Assembly (NCBI GenBank): GCA_965228425.1
Contig: OZ245815.1
Span: 2,480,001-2,544,000, forward strand
DNA: 64,000 nucleotides
Direction: 5' to 3'
Source: JAJFJD01 sp965228425
GTDB taxonomy: Bacteria > Pseudomonadota > Alphaproteobacteria > UBA8366
In this document: positions 19,398-27,781 of the stretch, piece after piece
How the letters are laid out: every line of letters starts with the position of its first letter
Position numbering within the stretch: position 1 is the first letter of the stretch
Notes under the pieces: model-generated
Told to the model about the DNA's origin: nothing
The model's input: the letters and a program-made list of their open reading frames with translations, nothing else
The model's database searches: none
Made by a program: the position numbers and the translations under genes

Positions 19398-20264
19398 ATG
19401 TCATTCCGCACGATCCTGACGGTGTTGAACGGCCGCAAGGGTGACGACGCCAGTCTAGAAACCGCTCATACGGTGGCTGCGCCGATGGCCAGCCATATCG
19501 ACGTACTGCACGTGCGGCCGGATCCGCGCGGCTATGTTGACTTCACCGGGGATGCCATGACCGGTGACGCCTATGTGCAGCTTATCGAGTCTTTGGAGAT
19601 CGAGGTCGCGGAAAACGCGAAGGCGGCGCGCGCGAGCTTCGATGCATGGGTTGCGAAATCTGCCCTCACCGTGGTCGATGGCCCGGGCGGTTCCGGGCAG
19701 GTCACGACGACGTGGCGCGAGCGGACCGGCGCGGAGGACAACGTCATCGCCGGGGAGGCGCGGTTGCGCGATCTGGTCGTGTTGTCCGCAACCGGCGAGG
19801 AACCCGATTCGATGCGCGCCGGCGCCATCGAGAAGGCGATATTCGACAGCGGTCGGCCCTTGTTGCTGACGCCCCAGGATGCGGGTCTCAAGAAGGTCGG
19901 GCGCGCCGCGGTCTTTTGGAATGGCGGAACACAGGCGTCGCGTGCCGTCGCCGCGGCGCTTCCGCTTCTTCATGACGCGGAGGCGGTCGACATTATGTGG
20001 GTCGACGAAGATGTCGAGGACGATTTCATCCTGAACGGGCTGGACGACTATCTCGCGTGGCACGGTATTTCCGCCAGCATAAAGCGGTTTGAACCGGACG
20101 AACGGCTGGTCGGCGAGTTGCTGATGGACGAGGCGGTCGCCGGCGGCGCGGATTTGGTTGTCATGGGCGGTTATTCCCATAGTCGTCTGCGTGAGTTCAT
20201 CCTGGGCGGCGTGACCCAGCACATGCTCGAGGAATCGCTCCTGCCGGCCCTGATCGCCCACTAA
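19398..20264 (+). CDS. Universal stress protein family, 288 residues
   Basis: A soluble protein with a Usp fold, long enough for two Usp-type halves. The C-terminal half ends with the typical nucleotide-loop region GADLVVMGGYSHSRLREFILGG and VTQHML. The N-terminus (FRTILTVLNGRKGDDAS) resembles the first Usp strand, and residues 45-60 (HVRPDPRGYVDF) a second one. In alphaproteobacteria Usp genes are frequent members of FNR/FixK regulons under low oxygen; the FNR box at 19300 fits this. Two start-proximal features support 19398: an AAAGGGTGAACG leader and alignment of the first strand. The small gene at 20288 follows after 23 bases and is probably co-transcribed. Confidence 0.9.
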   Translation: MSFRTILTVLNGRKGDDASLETAHTVAAPMASHIDVLHVRPDPRGYVDFTGDAMTGDAYVQLIESLEIEVAENAKAARASFDAWVAKSALTVVDGPGGSGQVTTTWRERTGAEDNVIAGEARLRDLVVLSATGEEPDSMRAGAIEKAIFDSGRPLLLTPQDAGLKKVGRAAVFWNGGTQASRAVAAALPLLHDAEAVDIMWVDEDVEDDFILNGLDDYLAWHGISASIKRFEPDERLVGELLMDEAVAGGADLVVMGGYSHSRLREFILGGVTQHMLEESLLPALIAH

Positions 20265-20287
20265 CGAACCGAAAGAGGAGAGCGCAC

Positions 20288-20647
20288 ATGGCGATGCGAC
20301 ATGTTCGATTGGAACTTGCCCGGACACCGGATCATCCGGACGGCAGCATCCATTGCGGTTACGAACTGAATCTGCCGCTGACGCCGGACGGTGGTTTCGA
20401 CATGTCCGCATGGCCGGATAGGCAGGACGAGTGCACGGTGCGCCGGTTCTGGGAAGGCGAAGACGATGAGATGGGTCAGTTGATCCAGGTCCCGAACGGC
20501 TGGGCGCTCTCCTACGATCCCGACACCGATGAAGATGACGAGCCGCTTTTCAAATTGGAAAATCACACGTTCAAACAGGGTGAATACCTGTCGATCACCG
20601 AACATGACGGTGTCCAGCGCACTTTTCGCGTCATCTATTTACGGTGA
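20288..20647 (+). CDS. Conserved hypothetical protein, 119 residues
   Basis: A small acidic soluble protein with no signal peptide or membrane segment. It has regions such as LARTPDHPDGSIHCGYELN and EHDGVQRTFRVIYLR at the ends and an acidic centre (DPDTDEDDEPLF). The pattern suggests a compact beta-rich domain. A strong AAAGAGGAG ribosome-binding site precedes the ATG. It lies 23 bases after the Usp gene and probably belongs to the FNR-controlled unit. I do not recognise a function. Confidence 0.8.
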   Translation: MAMRHVRLELARTPDHPDGSIHCGYELNLPLTPDGGFDMSAWPDRQDECTVRRFWEGEDDEMGQLIQVPNGWALSYDPDTDEDDEPLFKLENHTFKQGEYLSITEHDGVQRTFRVIYLR

Positions 20648-20668
20648 GCTGCGTCTTGCGGCGGCCGA

Positions 20669-21508
20669 TCAGCGGTCGTCGATGTAGTGTGGGTCGGGAC
20701 GGTCATACAGGTCTTCATAGTGGACCAGTGCAGGCTCGGCCAAACCGCAAGGCGTGCTGTTCCTGAACGCCCATTCGCCGCGATCGCAATCCGCCGCCGC
20801 GACATATCCGTTTAGATAGAACCGCCGGTCGTGGGCGCTGTTGTTGACGCCCGATCCGTGGACGGTGAAGAGGCTCCAAATCGCGACGTCGCCCGGGTTC
20901 ATGTCCAGTGTAAACGTATCGTCCGGCGACAACCCGAGTTGCTTCAGGTCTTGCGGCGTCATTTGCCGGTCCATGACCCGGCCGTGATCGTCGATCGATA
21001 GTTCGCCCAGTCGGTGGCTGCCGGGGCAGAATGTCATGGCGCCGTTGGCGGCCGATTGCGGATCGACGGCGATCCCGCTTTGGACGAACGCCGTCTCGGA
21101 ATTCCGGTACGCGCGGCGAGGCCGTCGAAACCAGATATCCTGATGAAATCCAAAGCTCGATTGCGCCGCGCCGGGCGGCTTCCAATGCATCTGATTGATG
21201 ATCTGCTTGATGTCGCCGCCGATCAGCGGCTGGACGATATCGAGCATTCGGCGGTCGGTTCTGTAGCGGTTCAGCACGTCGTTGAAATAGGACGGCCATT
21301 GAACGAGCCGCAACGTCTTGCCGAGATTGTCATCCTGCGATAGCCGAAACAGAACGTTTTGGTGCCGGTAGCTGGCCCGGAGCTGCATGCCTTCGGCCTG
21401 GACGGCGTCGAATGCGGATTTCAGGGCCGCCACGTCGTCGTCGTCGAAAACATTTCGGATCACAGCGACGCCGTCGCGGCGATACCGCTCCAGATACTCC
21501 TGATTCAT
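20669..21508 (-). CDS. Phytanoyl-CoA dioxygenase (PhyH) family protein
   Basis: A 279-residue protein starting at MNQEYLERYRRDGVAVIRNVF, the usual N-terminus of PhyH-type Fe(II)/2-oxoglutarate dioxygenases. The open frame extends 107 codons further upstream, but that part is not protein-like. FHQDIWFR supplies the H-x-D iron ligands, and the distal His is in FTVHGSGVNN, with NSAHDRRFYLNGY following. It should hydroxylate a small organic or lipid-linked substrate. It is divergent from the ligase/GNAT/ACP cassette at 21.8-24.1 kb and may act in the same pathway. Confidence 0.88.
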   Translation of the reverse strand: MNQEYLERYRRDGVAVIRNVFDDDDVAALKSAFDAVQAEGMQLRASYRHQNVLFRLSQDDNLGKTLRLVQWPSYFNDVLNRYRTDRRMLDIVQPLIGGDIKQIINQMHWKPPGAAQSSFGFHQDIWFRRPRRAYRNSETAFVQSGIAVDPQSAANGAMTFCPGSHRLGELSIDDHGRVMDRQMTPQDLKQLGLSPDDTFTLDMNPGDVAIWSLFTVHGSGVNNSAHDRRFYLNGYVAAADCDRGEWAFRNSTPCGLAEPALVHYEDLYDRPDPHYIDDR

Positions 21509-21810
21509 GGTCCCTGCATCTTGGGCAGCTTCGTGAGTACGGCGGTCCTTATCGCTTGTACCCGATCCGGCAGGCAATTCGAATTGCGCTTCGGGACTAT
21601 GCCGTTCACCCTTCGGGAGGAGGCAAATCGGCGGATCGCGCGTTGTCGGGATACGCCGCTGGCCATCATCTGCATGACATAGTGGGCTACCCCAATAGGA
21701 TTGCTTGAGGGAGTTCGATCCTCTCTGTATTAGTCCATGGAGGGCAGGTCCCTGGATTGCCCGGGGAGGGCGCTGTGCCGCCTGAACCGCGGTTCGACCC
21801 GTCATACGGA

Positions 21811-23277
21811 GGCATGATGCGGATTGCATCGGAATCGCTCGGAAGTGTAACCGACCTCATTTCTGGTGAGCGCTGCACGCAGCACGAATTGCGGGCGGCG
21901 GCCGACCGGACGGCGGCGCTCGTCGGCGGCGGCCGGAATACCGTCGACGATTACGTGGTCATCGCTCATGGCGGGACGGCCGACTTCTTCGGCGACTTGC
22001 TCGGCGTATGGCAGGCCGGCGCGTGTGCGGTCTGCATTGCGCCGGATCTGACGGCCAACGAGCTCGGCGTCATCTGCGATTTCGTCTCGCCGTCGGCGAT
22101 ATTGATGGGGCGGTCCGGTGGGCCTGACTTGAGCGGCGTGACGATACCGGTCTTTCAAAGTGCGGTCGACCGGCCGGTCGGCAATGGCGACACGGAATTG
22201 CCGACCACGGACGCCTTGGACCGGCCGGCGGTCATGCTGTTTACCTCGGGGACGACTGGCCAACCGAAAGGCGTGGTTCACAGTTTCCGGTCCCTGCTGG
22301 CGCGGGTTGCCTTGAATCGCGCTTTTGTCGGGGCGGACGCAATACGGCGATCGCTCTGTGTGTTACCGACCCACTTCGGCCATGGGCTGATCGGAAATTG
22401 TCTTACGCCGTTGTTGGGTGGGGATGATCTCTATCTCTATCCGGATACAAGCCTCCGAGGCATGCAGGGAATCGGAACGGCGGTGACGGAGAACGACATC
22501 ACGTTTATGAGTTCGGTTCCGGCATTCTGGCGCATGGCATTGCGTGTCTTGCCGCCGCTGGAGAAGCAGACGCTGAAACGTGTCCATATCGGCTCGGCGC
22601 CGCTGTCTGCCGAGCTGTGGCAAGGCGTTGTAGACTGGTCCGGTACCGATGATGTCGCGAACATGTACGGGATTACGGAAACCGCGAACTGGGCGGCGGG
22701 GGCATTGGCCAGTGAATACGGTCCGGAAGACGGCTTGATCGGCCGCATGGTTGGCGGAACGGCGGCGGTTCTCGACGAATCCGGCGACATCAAAGGGCAG
22801 GGCCACGGCGAGATTCTCCTTCAGACGCCCTCGTTGATGAGCGGCTATCACGGGCGGGACGATCTCAGTGCGGAAGTGTTGCGCGACGGCTGGTATTTGA
22901 CCGGCGATATCGGCGAGATTGCCGACGACGGAACCATGCGGTTGACGGGGCGGCAGAAAGCGATGATCAACAAGGCTGGGATGAAGGTTCATCCGGAAGA
23001 GGTCGATTTGCTGCTGGAACAGAACCCGCATATTGCCGAAGCCTGCTGTTTCGCCGTGCCGGATCCGGTCCAGGGAGAGGCGGTCGGCGCCGCGATCGTA
23101 TTTGCGGACGGTGCGGACGAGATTTCGCCGAAGGATCTACGGGGATGGTGTCAGGCCCGAATCAAGCCGCAGGCGGTTCCGGACAAATGGTACATTGTCT
23201 CATCGATCCCCAAGACCGATCGCGGCAAGATCAATCGAGACGCGGTCCGCGATCACTGCATGAAGGATGGAGAGTAA
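21811..23277 (+). CDS. Class I adenylate-forming enzyme (AMP-binding acyl/aminoacyl ligase)
   Basis: An acyl-CoA synthetase/NRPS-A-type enzyme of about 488 residues. It shows the P-loop FTSGTTGQPKGVVHS, the A5 motif YGITETANWAAG, the A7 motif GWYLTGDIGEI and the A10 lysine region KTDRGKINRDAV. It should activate a carboxylic acid as the adenylate, plausibly for loading onto the small acyl carrier protein encoded two genes downstream. The frame opens at a TTG (21757); a GTG at 21775 and the tandem ATGs at 21811/21814 (after ACGGAGGC) are the better starts. Its stop is two bases before the ATG of the next gene. The substrate is unknown. Confidence 0.9.
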   Translation, partial: GMMRIASESLGSVTDLISGERCTQHELRAAADRTAALVGGGRNTVDDYVVIAHGGTADFFGDLLGVWQAGACAVCIAPDLTANELGVICDFVSPSAILMGRSGGPDLSGVTIPVFQSAVDRPVGNGDTELPTTDALDRPAVMLFTSGTTGQPKGVVHSFRSLLARVALNRAFVGADAIRRSLCVLPTHFGHGLIGNCLTPLLGGDDLYLYPDTSLRGMQGIGTAVTENDITFMSSVPAFWRMALRVLPPLEKQTLKRVHIGSAPLSAELWQGVVDWSGTDDVANMYGITETANWAAGALASEYGPEDGLIGRMVGGTAAVLDESGDIKGQGHGEILLQTPSLMSGYHGRDDLSAEVLRDGWYLTGDIGEIADDGTMRLTGRQKAMINKAGMKVHPEEVDLLLEQNPHIAEACCFAVPDPVQGEAVGAAIVFADGADEISPKDLRGWCQARIKPQAVPDKWYIVSSIPKTDRGKINRDAVRDHCMKDGE

Positions 23278-23279
23278 CG

Positions 23280-23852
23280 ATGGCGTGGGCTCCGGGCAAA
23301 CCCCTACGATTGGCAACCAAGAACTATGTCATGCGGTCGATGCGACCGTTCCAGATCGACGACTATGTTTTCAACTGGATCATGGACAAGGAACTCACGA
23401 ACTATTCCGGATTGCCGAGGTTTCCGAGCCGCCAAGCGCTCGAACAATGGTTGAAACGGTTCGATAACAGATATCGGTTTCTCTTGAACATTACATGCCT
23501 GGAAACCAATCGTGTCATCGGCCTACAGAAGCTCGAGTACTACGCAAACACGGAGACCGGCAAAGCCGACGTCGTGATCGGCGATCGCGACTATTGGGGG
23601 CGCAACGTCGTTCTGGAGACGCGCCACAAGATCCTCGACTTTGCCTATTACCGGCTGCGCTGTCACAAGGTATACGGCACGGTGATAGCCCGGAATGTCC
23701 CGGCCATTTTCAACTACAAGGCCCTTGGGTTCCATTGCGAGGGCGTTCTAAAGGACCACGATATCTCCATGCTCGGCGAGCGCTGCGACATCCTGATGTT
23801 CGGGCTGCTCCGCAGTGAATGGGACGAAATCCGCGAGGACATAAAAATATGA
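23280..23852 (+). CDS. GNAT N-acetyltransferase (RimJ/RimL-like)
   Basis: A 190-residue GNAT-fold protein. The order is typical of RimJ/RimL-type transferases: LRLATKNYVMRSMRPFQIDDY, GLQKLEYYANTETGKADVVIGDRDYWGRNV, then HKVYGTVIARNVPAIFNYKALGF. In the cassette it may transfer an acyl group from the carrier protein to an amine, as such trios do in polysaccharide or flagellin-glycan decoration; this is inference from gene order. It starts two bases after the ligase stop and overlaps the carrier protein gene by 4 bases (ATGA). Confidence 0.88.
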   Translation: MAWAPGKPLRLATKNYVMRSMRPFQIDDYVFNWIMDKELTNYSGLPRFPSRQALEQWLKRFDNRYRFLLNITCLETNRVIGLQKLEYYANTETGKADVVIGDRDYWGRNVVLETRHKILDFAYYRLRCHKVYGTVIARNVPAIFNYKALGFHCEGVLKDHDISMLGERCDILMFGLLRSEWDEIREDIKI

Positions 23853-24076
23853 GCGATAGTGTTACCGCAGCGCGCCAAATCATTGCCGATGCGCTGGAAA
23901 TCTCCGCCGACGAGGTCGATGGCGACGCATCTATCGATACGCTCGACGCGTGGACGAGTCTCGGCCATATGCGGTTGATCCTGGCGCTGGAAGAGAAACT
24001 GGGCAAGCAACTCGATCCGGCGGCGATCGTCGAAATTGCCAACCTCAACGATGTTGCGGCTATCCTGAACGACTAG
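23849..24076 (+). CDS. Acyl carrier protein
   Basis: A 75-residue acidic helical protein with the phosphopantetheine site in DAWTSLGHMRL (Ser37) rather than the fatty-acid-synthesis ACP sequence DSLD. The W-(D/T)-S-LGHM form is typical of stand-alone carriers that work with a dedicated ligase. The ATG overlaps the GNAT stop (ATGA at 23849-23852). A longer in-frame start at 23819 would run into the GNAT gene and is less likely. It probably receives the acyl group activated by the ligase at 21811. Confidence 0.92.
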   Translation: MSDSVTAARQIIADALEISADEVDGDASIDTLDAWTSLGHMRLILALEEKLGKQLDPAAIVEIANLNDVAAILND

Positions 24077-24108
24077 GGGCGGCTTCGCGCCACTCCTGCT
24101 GGATCCAT

Positions 24109-25791
24109 TTATTTTTTTCGGCCCCGTCGCGTATGGCGCCAAAGAGCGAGCATGGTGCTGCGCAACTCGATGGGATGCACCGGCCGCCGAATGATCTTCA
24201 TTCCCACCGAATTGGCGAAGAGTTCTGTTTCCGGCGCGATGTCGTCGGCGACCAGGGCGGCGGGAACGCCCGGCCCGTACCTTTCCCAGATGGCGCGGAC
24301 GACGCTGTCGCCGCTTGCGCCGATAGCTGCGTCAAGGTCGACAATGATCATGTCCGGCAACCGGCCGGATTTTTGCAGGGCCGGCACGGTTTCGTCCGGC
24401 TGTTTCACCGCCACCGTATGACAGCCCCAGCTTTGAAGAAGGTCGCTCAAGCTGGCCCGAAGGATGCCGACGGGCTCGACGACGGCCACGACGAGGCCCT
24501 GTAGGGGGGTCGTTTCCTCGTAATAGCTCGATGCCGTCGACAGCGGCCGCCGTTCGTTTCCCAGGAGTCGCAACGCATCGTCCAAGGCTTGATCCGCTTT
24601 ATCCACGATCTCCGCATCGTCGCCTTCCGGATGATGATGGGACAAAATCGAGAGCCAGACCCGCGCGGCATGAAGCGTTTCTTTCAGGAGCCGGGGCGTC
24701 GACGGAGCGCCCGGCGTAGTCGCCGGGGTTTCGTCGGGCTCGATGCCCAGGGGCGGTGACCGGTCCGACATTGCCGTTTCCGTATTGTCCGCGTCTTCGT
24801 CGGTATCGAGACCGGAAATCGGCGTCACCACCGAGATGAGTCCGGTGATCGCGCCGCCGGGGCTCCGGTCGTAGGACCAGTCCAGGCGCAGCGGAATGGG
24901 CGTGCCATCTTTGCGGCGGTACGTGGTGAAGATTGGCGTCGATTTAGGCCGGTTCGCGATGATGTGGCGGACGTAGGATTCCAGCGCCCGTGCATGGGTC
25001 GGGTCTTGCAGACGCTCGAAGACGTTTTCGCCGATAAGCTCATTTTCGTCATACCCGAGGAAGTCGTGATAAATCGGGTTCGCGTATAGGATGCGGCCGG
25101 ACGTATCGATGCGCTCGACCCCGAACGGACAGGATTCCAACTGGTGCTGAAAGGAAAGCTGGGCATTCACGAGTTCTTCGGCGAGGCGCTGATTCTCGTC
25201 GCTTTGCCCGCCATTCGGCCGCCCGAATGATAGGATGTTGCCACGGGCCGACCGGCGCCAATTGCCCGGTGCCGTATCAATGGAGTCGTCGTCGATTCCG
25301 GCGATCGCCGCGAGAAGATATTCCTCGCCGTCCTTTGCGATCCGCACCGGCCAGATACGGATCCGGATGTTTAAGGGATTTCCGTTCTTGCGTGGACAGG
25401 TGAACGAGCCGCTATAAGGAGCGCCCTGTTTTACGGTGTCCCGGACGGCATCGAATTCGACCGCATCGGTCTCGACCGCAAACAGAATCGTATGGGCCGG
25501 GCGGCCCAGAACTTCGGCCGCGGTAAAACCGGTTAACTCGGTCCAAGCGGGGTTGATGTGCAGGATGACGCCGGCGTCGCCGCGCCAGTTGCCGATGACC
25601 ACAAGTGGGCCAGACAGCTGGTCCAGTCCAGACGTCAGCTGCTGCCACCGCTCTGGATTTCGGCCCGCGCGTGGAATCACCAAACAGCTCCCGTTCGCCC
25701 TTCGGAAAAATGCGGGCGACGTGATGGACCGGTTCGCTTGAGCCGCCGGCCCCTTATTGTGCAATGCCGGGATTAATCGGTTGTCCGGCAA
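24109..25791 (-). CDS. PAS-PAS-receiver-like signalling protein without kinase domain
   Basis: A 560-residue cytosolic protein with two PAS domains: about residues 55-165 (INPAWTELTGFTAAEVLGRPA) and 205-325 (YANPIYHDFLGYDENELIGEN). A helical dimer-like segment follows (about 365-410), then a C-terminal receiver-like domain (about 430-555). That domain keeps the Asp of MIIVDLDAA, but the N-terminal acidic pair is reduced to VVEPV and the Lys is replaced by Arg in IRRPVHP. No HATPase, GGDEF, EAL or HTH is present. The annotated start is TTG; a GTG at 25680 (VIPRAGRNPER) could be the true one. It is convergent with the acyl carrier gene. It may be a scaffold or phosphate sink for an unlinked kinase. 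Confidence 0.85.
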   Translation of the reverse strand: MPDNRLIPALHNKGPAAQANRSITSPAFFRRANGSCLVIPRAGRNPERWQQLTSGLDQLSGPLVVIGNWRGDAGVILHINPAWTELTGFTAAEVLGRPAHTILFAVETDAVEFDAVRDTVKQGAPYSGSFTCPRKNGNPLNIRIRIWPVRIAKDGEEYLLAAIAGIDDDSIDTAPGNWRRSARGNILSFGRPNGGQSDENQRLAEELVNAQLSFQHQLESCPFGVERIDTSGRILYANPIYHDFLGYDENELIGENVFERLQDPTHARALESYVRHIIANRPKSTPIFTTYRRKDGTPIPLRLDWSYDRSPGGAITGLISVVTPISGLDTDEDADNTETAMSDRSPPLGIEPDETPATTPGAPSTPRLLKETLHAARVWLSILSHHHPEGDDAEIVDKADQALDDALRLLGNERRPLSTASSYYEETTPLQGLVVAVVEPVGILRASLSDLLQSWGCHTVAVKQPDETVPALQKSGRLPDMIIVDLDAAIGASGDSVVRAIWERYGPGVPAALVADDIAPETELFANSVGMKIIRRPVHPIELRSTMLALWRHTRRGRKK

Positions 25792-25974
25792 ACGCTGCCA
25801 CCCGGACAGCGCCCGACAGTATGGGTGGTCTGTCCTCGCGTTGAAAGTAGTCCGAAGGGTGTAGGCTGATTGGAATACTGCAACGGTGCACGGGCAAGCG
25901 TCCGGTCATGCGTCGACCCGGTTTCCACCATGAGGGTAGCCCGTCTTCTCCACCACTGCCTCTCATGAAATTTT

Positions 25975-26331
25975 GTGAAAATTCGTTGGGTTAGAGTAGG
26001 TTATGAGGATCGTGGCGAAGAATGGCGGGGCGCAGTGGCGGACCAGGACAGTCAGAAGAACCATCGGTTGACGGCAGACGACGTACAACTCTTCGAGCGT
26101 GTAGCGGACGGCATGATCAGGCATTCGGAATGGGCACAGGTTACACGCAACCAGGACGACCAGACGGACTATTTCCAAGTCCGCCCTGTGGGCGCCGAAG
26201 ATATCGCCTTCAGCGTCGGCCGATGCGCGACGGGGAGTTATATTTTCCTTAATCATCGCACGGGCGATGTACGGTTTGCCGGCGAGTTTTCCGCGTTGTT
26301 GGAGAAAGTCGATAGATTGCAGCAAGCGTAG
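25975..26331 (+). CDS. Hypothetical protein, 98-118 residues
   Basis: A small soluble protein with a central region DGMIRHSEWAQVTRNQDDQTDYFQV and a beta-rich end GSYIFLNHRTGDVRFAGEF. The frame opens at GTG 25975; an internal GTG at 26035 (MADQDSQKNHRL) is an equally possible start. It stands alone between the PAS protein and the IalB-like gene. No known family recognised. Codon use is normal for this genome, which supports a real gene. Confidence 0.65.
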   Translation: MKIRWVRVGYEDRGEEWRGAVADQDSQKNHRLTADDVQLFERVADGMIRHSEWAQVTRNQDDQTDYFQVRPVGAEDIAFSVGRCATGSYIFLNHRTGDVRFAGEFSALLEKVDRLQQA

Positions 26332-26473
26332 GTGCTAGGACGGGATAGCCGAACAGGGTATGAATTCTGCACGCATACCCATTGTCTTTCTGTATTTTGG
26401 GGGAACCCGCTGTCGGGCAGCATTTGCAGGGTTCGTCCTGTGAGCTTGAAATTTCAGGCGGAGGCCGAGATTG

Positions 26474-26998
26474 ATGCAAATTTCACCAAGAATTCCCTTT
26501 ATCGCGCCGCTTTTTAGGCGCGGCGTTGGGGTAGCGATCGTAGCGCTGGCCGGGCTGGTGTTGACGCCCCATTCCGTGTCCGCACAGGGCGTCCCCGCCA
26601 AGTCGAAAGCTTTCAATCAATGGCGCTTGATATGTAAGGACAAGGCCTGCGCAGCGGCACATCGGGGCACGCGGGCGGTCCTGATATTCGGATATAATTC
26701 ATCGGACGGAAAACTTGTCATGCAGGTCCGGTTGCCTCCGGAAGCACCGGAAAATAAACCGATGGTCCTGCGGCTGCACAAGAGCGGCGCGTTACTGCAC
26801 CTGCGTGTCGATGCATGCGGAAAGGCGTATTGCACTGCGGCGGCGGCGGCAGACCGGACGAGCCAAGTAGCTAACCTTTTCAAGAAGGAAGTGAGCGGCA
26901 GCATGGCGTATCAGCTGGGTCAGCAGCTTCAGATCGAGGTCTTCTCGCTCCGTGGTTTCTCGAAAGCGATGGCCGAGTTGGCCAAGCGCAAGCCCTGA
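26474..26998 (+). CDS. Invasion-associated locus B (IalB) family secreted protein
   Basis: A 174-residue exported protein. The signal peptide covers about residues 1-38, ending VSAQ. The mature part has an IalB-like order: FNQWRLICKDKACAA with a Cys pair, LVMQVRLPPEAP, and a second Cys pair in VDACGKAYCTAA, followed by SQVANLFKKE. IalB-family proteins are periplasmic or outer-membrane associated and common in alphaproteobacteria; the Bartonella member affects erythrocyte invasion, but most members have no known role. The ATG at 26474 is preferred over the TTG just before it. A strong terminator hairpin follows at 27020. Confidence 0.85.
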   Translation: MQISPRIPFIAPLFRRGVGVAIVALAGLVLTPHSVSAQGVPAKSKAFNQWRLICKDKACAAAHRGTRAVLIFGYNSSDGKLVMQVRLPPEAPENKPMVLRLHKSGALLHLRVDACGKAYCTAAAAADRTSQVANLFKKEVSGSMAYQLGQQLQIEVFSLRGFSKAMAELAKRKP

Positions 26999-27019
26999 TC
27001 CCCGATCAAGGGATATCGA

Positions 27020-27060
27020 AACGATTAAACCCGGCGCGAATGGCGCCGGGTTTAATCGTT
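27020..27060. terminator. Bidirectional terminator between IalB-like and LuxR-type genes
   Basis: Perfect 18-bp inverted repeat (27020-27037 and 27043-27060) with a 5-base loop, between two convergent genes. The outer part of each arm is A/T rich and can act as the U tract. Confidence 0.85.
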
Positions 27061-27106
27061 CTAGGCTTTAATCAATTCAAGTGCGGCCCATGTTTATTTA
27101 CGGCAG

Positions 27107-27781
27107 CTAGCCGGTTGTCGTTTCCGTGCCGATGGGATCGCCGAATCCCGCTTCCATGCCCCAAATCGCGGCTTGCGTGCGGTTGGCGGCGTTGATCTTC
27201 CGCAGCAGGCTCTTCATGTGGACCTTCACCGTGGATTCGGTGATTTCCAGCCGGCGTGCGATCGCCTTGTTGGAACTGCCGTCGACGAGGCAGTGCAGAA
27301 TCTCGCTCTCGCGGTTGGATAGCTTGTCGGCAATCGCCTTCGATGCGGACGCACTCGGCCGCGTCGGCGTTTGCGTCCAAAAGGATGCCATCTGCGTTGG
27401 GAAAACCTTCTCGCCCAACATCACGAGCTGCAGCGAGTACGACAGCGCGTCCGTGGAGATATCACTCAGCAGGTATCCGCCGACGCCGGAGGCCAGGCAC
27501 CGCGTCACGTCTTCGAGCGAAAGGCTCTCGGCGATCACGACGACCGGTGTGTCGGGGAAAGTTACCCCTAGGGTTTTGATCGATGTCTCATAGTCATCCT
27601 GACCGTGGGACAGCGCAAAGAGGATCAGTGCCGGCGGCACTTCACCTTCTGTACGGCTCTTGGCGTCACTTGCATGTTCGATGTCGCGTACCGCCTCAAA
27701 CGGTGTGCCTTCAAGGTAAACACGCAATCCCTGTCGAAAGAGCTTCGATCCCCCCACCAGATATACAGGTGATGGAGTCAT
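27107..27781 (-). CDS. LuxR/NarL-type regulator with degenerate receiver (CsgD-like)
   Basis: A 224-residue protein with a receiver-like N-terminal domain and a LuxR HTH (SNRESEILHCLVDG, then SNKAIARRLEITESTVKVHM). The receiver lacks the chemistry for phosphotransfer: the acidic pair is replaced (YLVGGSK), the phosphoacceptor Asp is Ala56 (ALILFALSHG) and the conserved Lys is Ser106 (YLLSDIS). This is the arrangement of CsgD, the curli regulator, and of other atypical response regulators that work without phosphorylation. It is paralogous to 35821-36510. Upstream lies a 12-bp inverted repeat (27873-27910). It probably controls the exported-protein island around it. Confidence 0.88.
   Translation of the reverse strand: MTPSPVYLVGGSKLFRQGLRVYLEGTPFEAVRDIEHASDAKSRTEGEVPPALILFALSHGQDDYETSIKTLGVTFPDTPVVVIAESLSLEDVTRCLASGVGGYLLSDISTDALSYSLQLVMLGEKVFPTQMASFWTQTPTRPSASASKAIADKLSNRESEILHCLVDGSSNKAIARRLEITESTVKVHMKSLLRKINAANRTQAAIWGMEAGFGDPIGTETTTG

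Noticed and set aside
21509..21829. 107-residue N-terminal extension of the PhyH-like protein
   Set aside because: Low-quality sequence that overlaps the promoter and start of the divergent ligase; PhyH homology begins exactly at MNQEYLERY.
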